From the NCBI GenBank assembly GCA_021834865.1, contig JAKBRD010000018.1, positions 1 to 15,303 of the forward strand: DNA of 15,303 nucleotides, in the 5' to 3' direction. The notes under the pieces are model-generated. The model did no database searches, had not been told where the DNA came from, and saw only the letters and a list, made by a program, of their open reading frames with translations. Position numbers and translations under genes: made by a program. The stretch's first letter is position 1; each line of letters begins with the position of its first letter. The stretch comes from Microcaldota archaeon. Its GTDB lineage: Archaea; Micrarchaeota; Micrarchaeia; Micrarchaeales; Micrarchaeaceae. Below are positions 14,108-15,303 of the stretch, one piece after another.

Positions 14108-14129
14108 TTTTTATATTCTTTCGCTTTTT
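14108..14129 (+). terminator. Probable T-tract terminator of the unknown operon
   Basis: Immediately after the TGA stop lies a stretch in which 17 of 22 bases are T, ending in TTTTT. Archaeal RNA polymerase commonly stops at such tracts without a hairpin. Confidence 0.45.
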
Positions 14130-14140
14130 GATTCGAAGCC

Positions 14141-14157
14141 CGTACATCAGATGTACG
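14141..14157. repeat. Perfect hairpin-forming palindrome over the nreA stop codon
   Basis: CGTACATC and GATGTACG are exact reverse complements around a single central base, and the element includes the nreA stop codon and its last codons. In RNA it would form a stem of about seven pairs with a three-base loop. It could end transcription or protect the 3' end of transcripts from either convergent gene. Confidence 0.4.
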
Positions 14158-15303
14158 AGCTTATCCTTTTTTGCATTATTATCTCTCTCAATAGCCTGCT
14201 GTTTGCTATCCAGTTCGCCGGCTTTATTTCCATTTTCTGGGATATGAACTGAAGCATTTCAGCAGTATCGTGGAGTATTGTCGGCTTTGTCTCGAGTGTT
14301 TCCCTGACGTGCTCCCTGACATTCCATACCCCAACTGGCATTATATAGCCTTCGTGAACCTCCCTTAATATCAGGGCCATTGCCTGTTTCTTCATGCCCT
14401 GCAGCTTTTCGGTTGTTGCTAGCCTTCCGGAGTAGTAGCAGCCGCCTATCTCAGCGTATGTCTTCCTGCCTTTGTAACCCTCGTACGAGCCGTATATTGA
14501 TATGCTTTTACCGTCTGCATTCCATACCGTCTTTGGGTAGAAAGCTTCTATGGATTCGTACTGCCAGAAGCCAGGAATCAGGAATATGAGCCAGCGGTTG
14601 TCAAGGGCAACGTTGTAGAAAGCGTGTATCGCGTCTATGCTTTCATAGCCCTTTATCTCTTCCCTCATTGTTTTTGATATGGTATCGTCTACTGCAGTTA
14701 TGCTCCATCTTGTGGGCACGAACTTGCGGGAATTTTTCAAACCGAATAGCCCTGCTGAAAGGGCCTTCTGTATAGATGAAACTTCCAGACCCTTTTTATA
14801 AAGCTCGTTTATGGCAGTGGTGGCCTTGGCGTCTGTGTCGAAATGCATGGATTCTATCATGCGGTCGGCCTTGAAGTTGTATACTTTGAAGTCGCGTATC
14901 TTGGCGCTTGGGCCGAAAGGCTGTGCCTCGTCCAGGACTTCGGGCTTCATGAAAGGCTTGCCTGCAAACCCCAATTCCGCATCTGCTGGCTTTTCCGCCA
15001 TCGCCAGGCTCTGCACGAATTCCGGGACGCCGCGCTTTTCCACGTCGTGTATGCTTGATATCTGCATGCCACGTACCAGCTTTGACCTCATCTCAGCTAT
15101 CTTTTCTATGCCGAAGGGTCTCCAGCGCTCCGGCATGCCCATTAGCGAAGTGTCGCCAAATTCAGGAGGCACCATGGGCCCTATGAACACCTTTGGGTAT
15201 CCGAACCTTCCTATGAATATGTCGGTAGGGGAACTTCCGACTATCTCGCTTGATTTTAATATGTGCATGGTTTTTGCATTGTAGTAATAGCGCAGAAGCG
15301 CCG
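14147..15303 (-). CDS. nreA: Nre-family DNA repair protein (5' end beyond window)
   Basis: This archaeal Nre-family protein is implicated in DNA damage repair together with PCNA. The 373 residues from the ATG at 15268 include the family's N-terminal block SSPTDIFIGRFGYPKVFIGP, followed by MVPPEFGDTSLMGMPERW, and a conserved core around IPGFWQYESIEAFYPKTVW. The C-terminus, IIMQKRISSYI, resembles a PCNA-interacting peptide (Q-x-x-I-x-x-Y), as known for Nre proteins. The frame stays open upstream of that ATG to the window edge, encoding ALLRYYYNAKT, which reads as family sequence. The true start, and any N-terminal zinc-binding cysteines, therefore lie outside the window; the ATG at 15268 is probably internal. 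The stop codon lies in a palindrome, and the gene converges on the unknown operon. Gene recognition is confident, the start unknown. Confidence 0.9.
   Translation of the reverse strand, partial: ALLRYYYNAKTMHILKSSEIVGSSPTDIFIGRFGYPKVFIGPMVPPEFGDTSLMGMPERWRPFGIEKIAEMRSKLVRGMQISSIHDVEKRGVPEFVQSLAMAEKPADAELGFAGKPFMKPEVLDEAQPFGPSAKIRDFKVYNFKADRMIESMHFDTDAKATTAINELYKKGLEVSSIQKALSAGLFGLKNSRKFVPTRWSITAVDDTISKTMREEIKGYESIDAIHAFYNVALDNRWLIFLIPGFWQYESIEAFYPKTVWNADGKSISIYGSYEGYKGRKTYAEIGGCYYSGRLATTEKLQGMKKQAMALILREVHEGYIMPVGVWNVREHVRETLETKPTILHDTAEMLQFISQKMEIKPANWIANSRLLREIIMQKRISSYI

Noticed and set aside
14811..15284. 157-codon open frame on the plus strand
   Set aside because: It lies entirely antisense to nreA, whose protein matches a known family; the translation is S/P/A-rich shadow sequence with no promoter or ribosome site.
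1..15303. CRISPR array, insertion sequence, integrase or attachment site
   Set aside because: No spaced direct repeats, transposase or integrase motifs, or terminal inverted repeats were seen anywhere in the window.

Overview
The window is archaeal chromosomal DNA, densely packed with short intergenic gaps and rich in ATA and AGG codons. It carries both clamp-loader subunits (RfcS and RfcL), an archaeal histone-fold protein, an Nre-family DNA repair protein and a DUF2070 membrane protein. Genes start after TATA-like boxes and GGTG-type Shine-Dalgarno sites. The small, divergent proteins and the cysteine-repeat surface protein suggest a DPANN lineage, most likely Micrarchaeota/ARMAN-like. That placement is an inference from gene content; no rRNA or tRNA is present to confirm it. 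Sixteen protein genes are supported. I see no RNA gene, CRISPR array, insertion sequence or phage gene.

Layout. 57-1022 (+): rfcS. 1036-1752 (-): an unrecognised beta-rich protein with an internal duplication. 1837-2160 (-): a histone-fold protein with a basic tail. 2267-5921 (-): a membrane-lipid block of polyprenol-kinase-like protein, DUF2070 protein and cis-prenyltransferase. 6082-7296 (+): rfcL, ending tail to tail with a RecJ-like DHH phosphoesterase at 7293-8681 (-). 8801-10578 (-): an operon of a KaiC/RAD55-like ATPase and a single-pass protein with 26-residue cysteine repeats. This operon is divergent from a glycosylation-site-rich two-TM protein at 10660-11445 (+), and the two sides probably share one TATA element. 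11524-12216 (+): an HTH regulator with a perfect inverted repeat over its predicted transcription start. 12249-12983 (-): a small FAD/NAD(P) reductase. 13177-14107 (+): a two-gene operon of unknowns. 14147 to the right edge (-): nreA, cut at its N-terminus by the window end.

How the genes may work together. RfcS, RfcL, the histone, the DHH nuclease and NreA form a loose replication, repair and chromatin neighbourhood. The prenyltransferase and polyprenol-kinase-like protein could make and recycle the lipid phosphate that carries surface glycans. Two membrane proteins in the window are crowded with N-X-S/T sites, so they are plausible recipients. The least understood parts are the KaiC/cysteine-repeat/two-TM locus, the unknown operon at 13177-14107, and the possible role of DUF2070 in polyprenyl-lipid metabolism.
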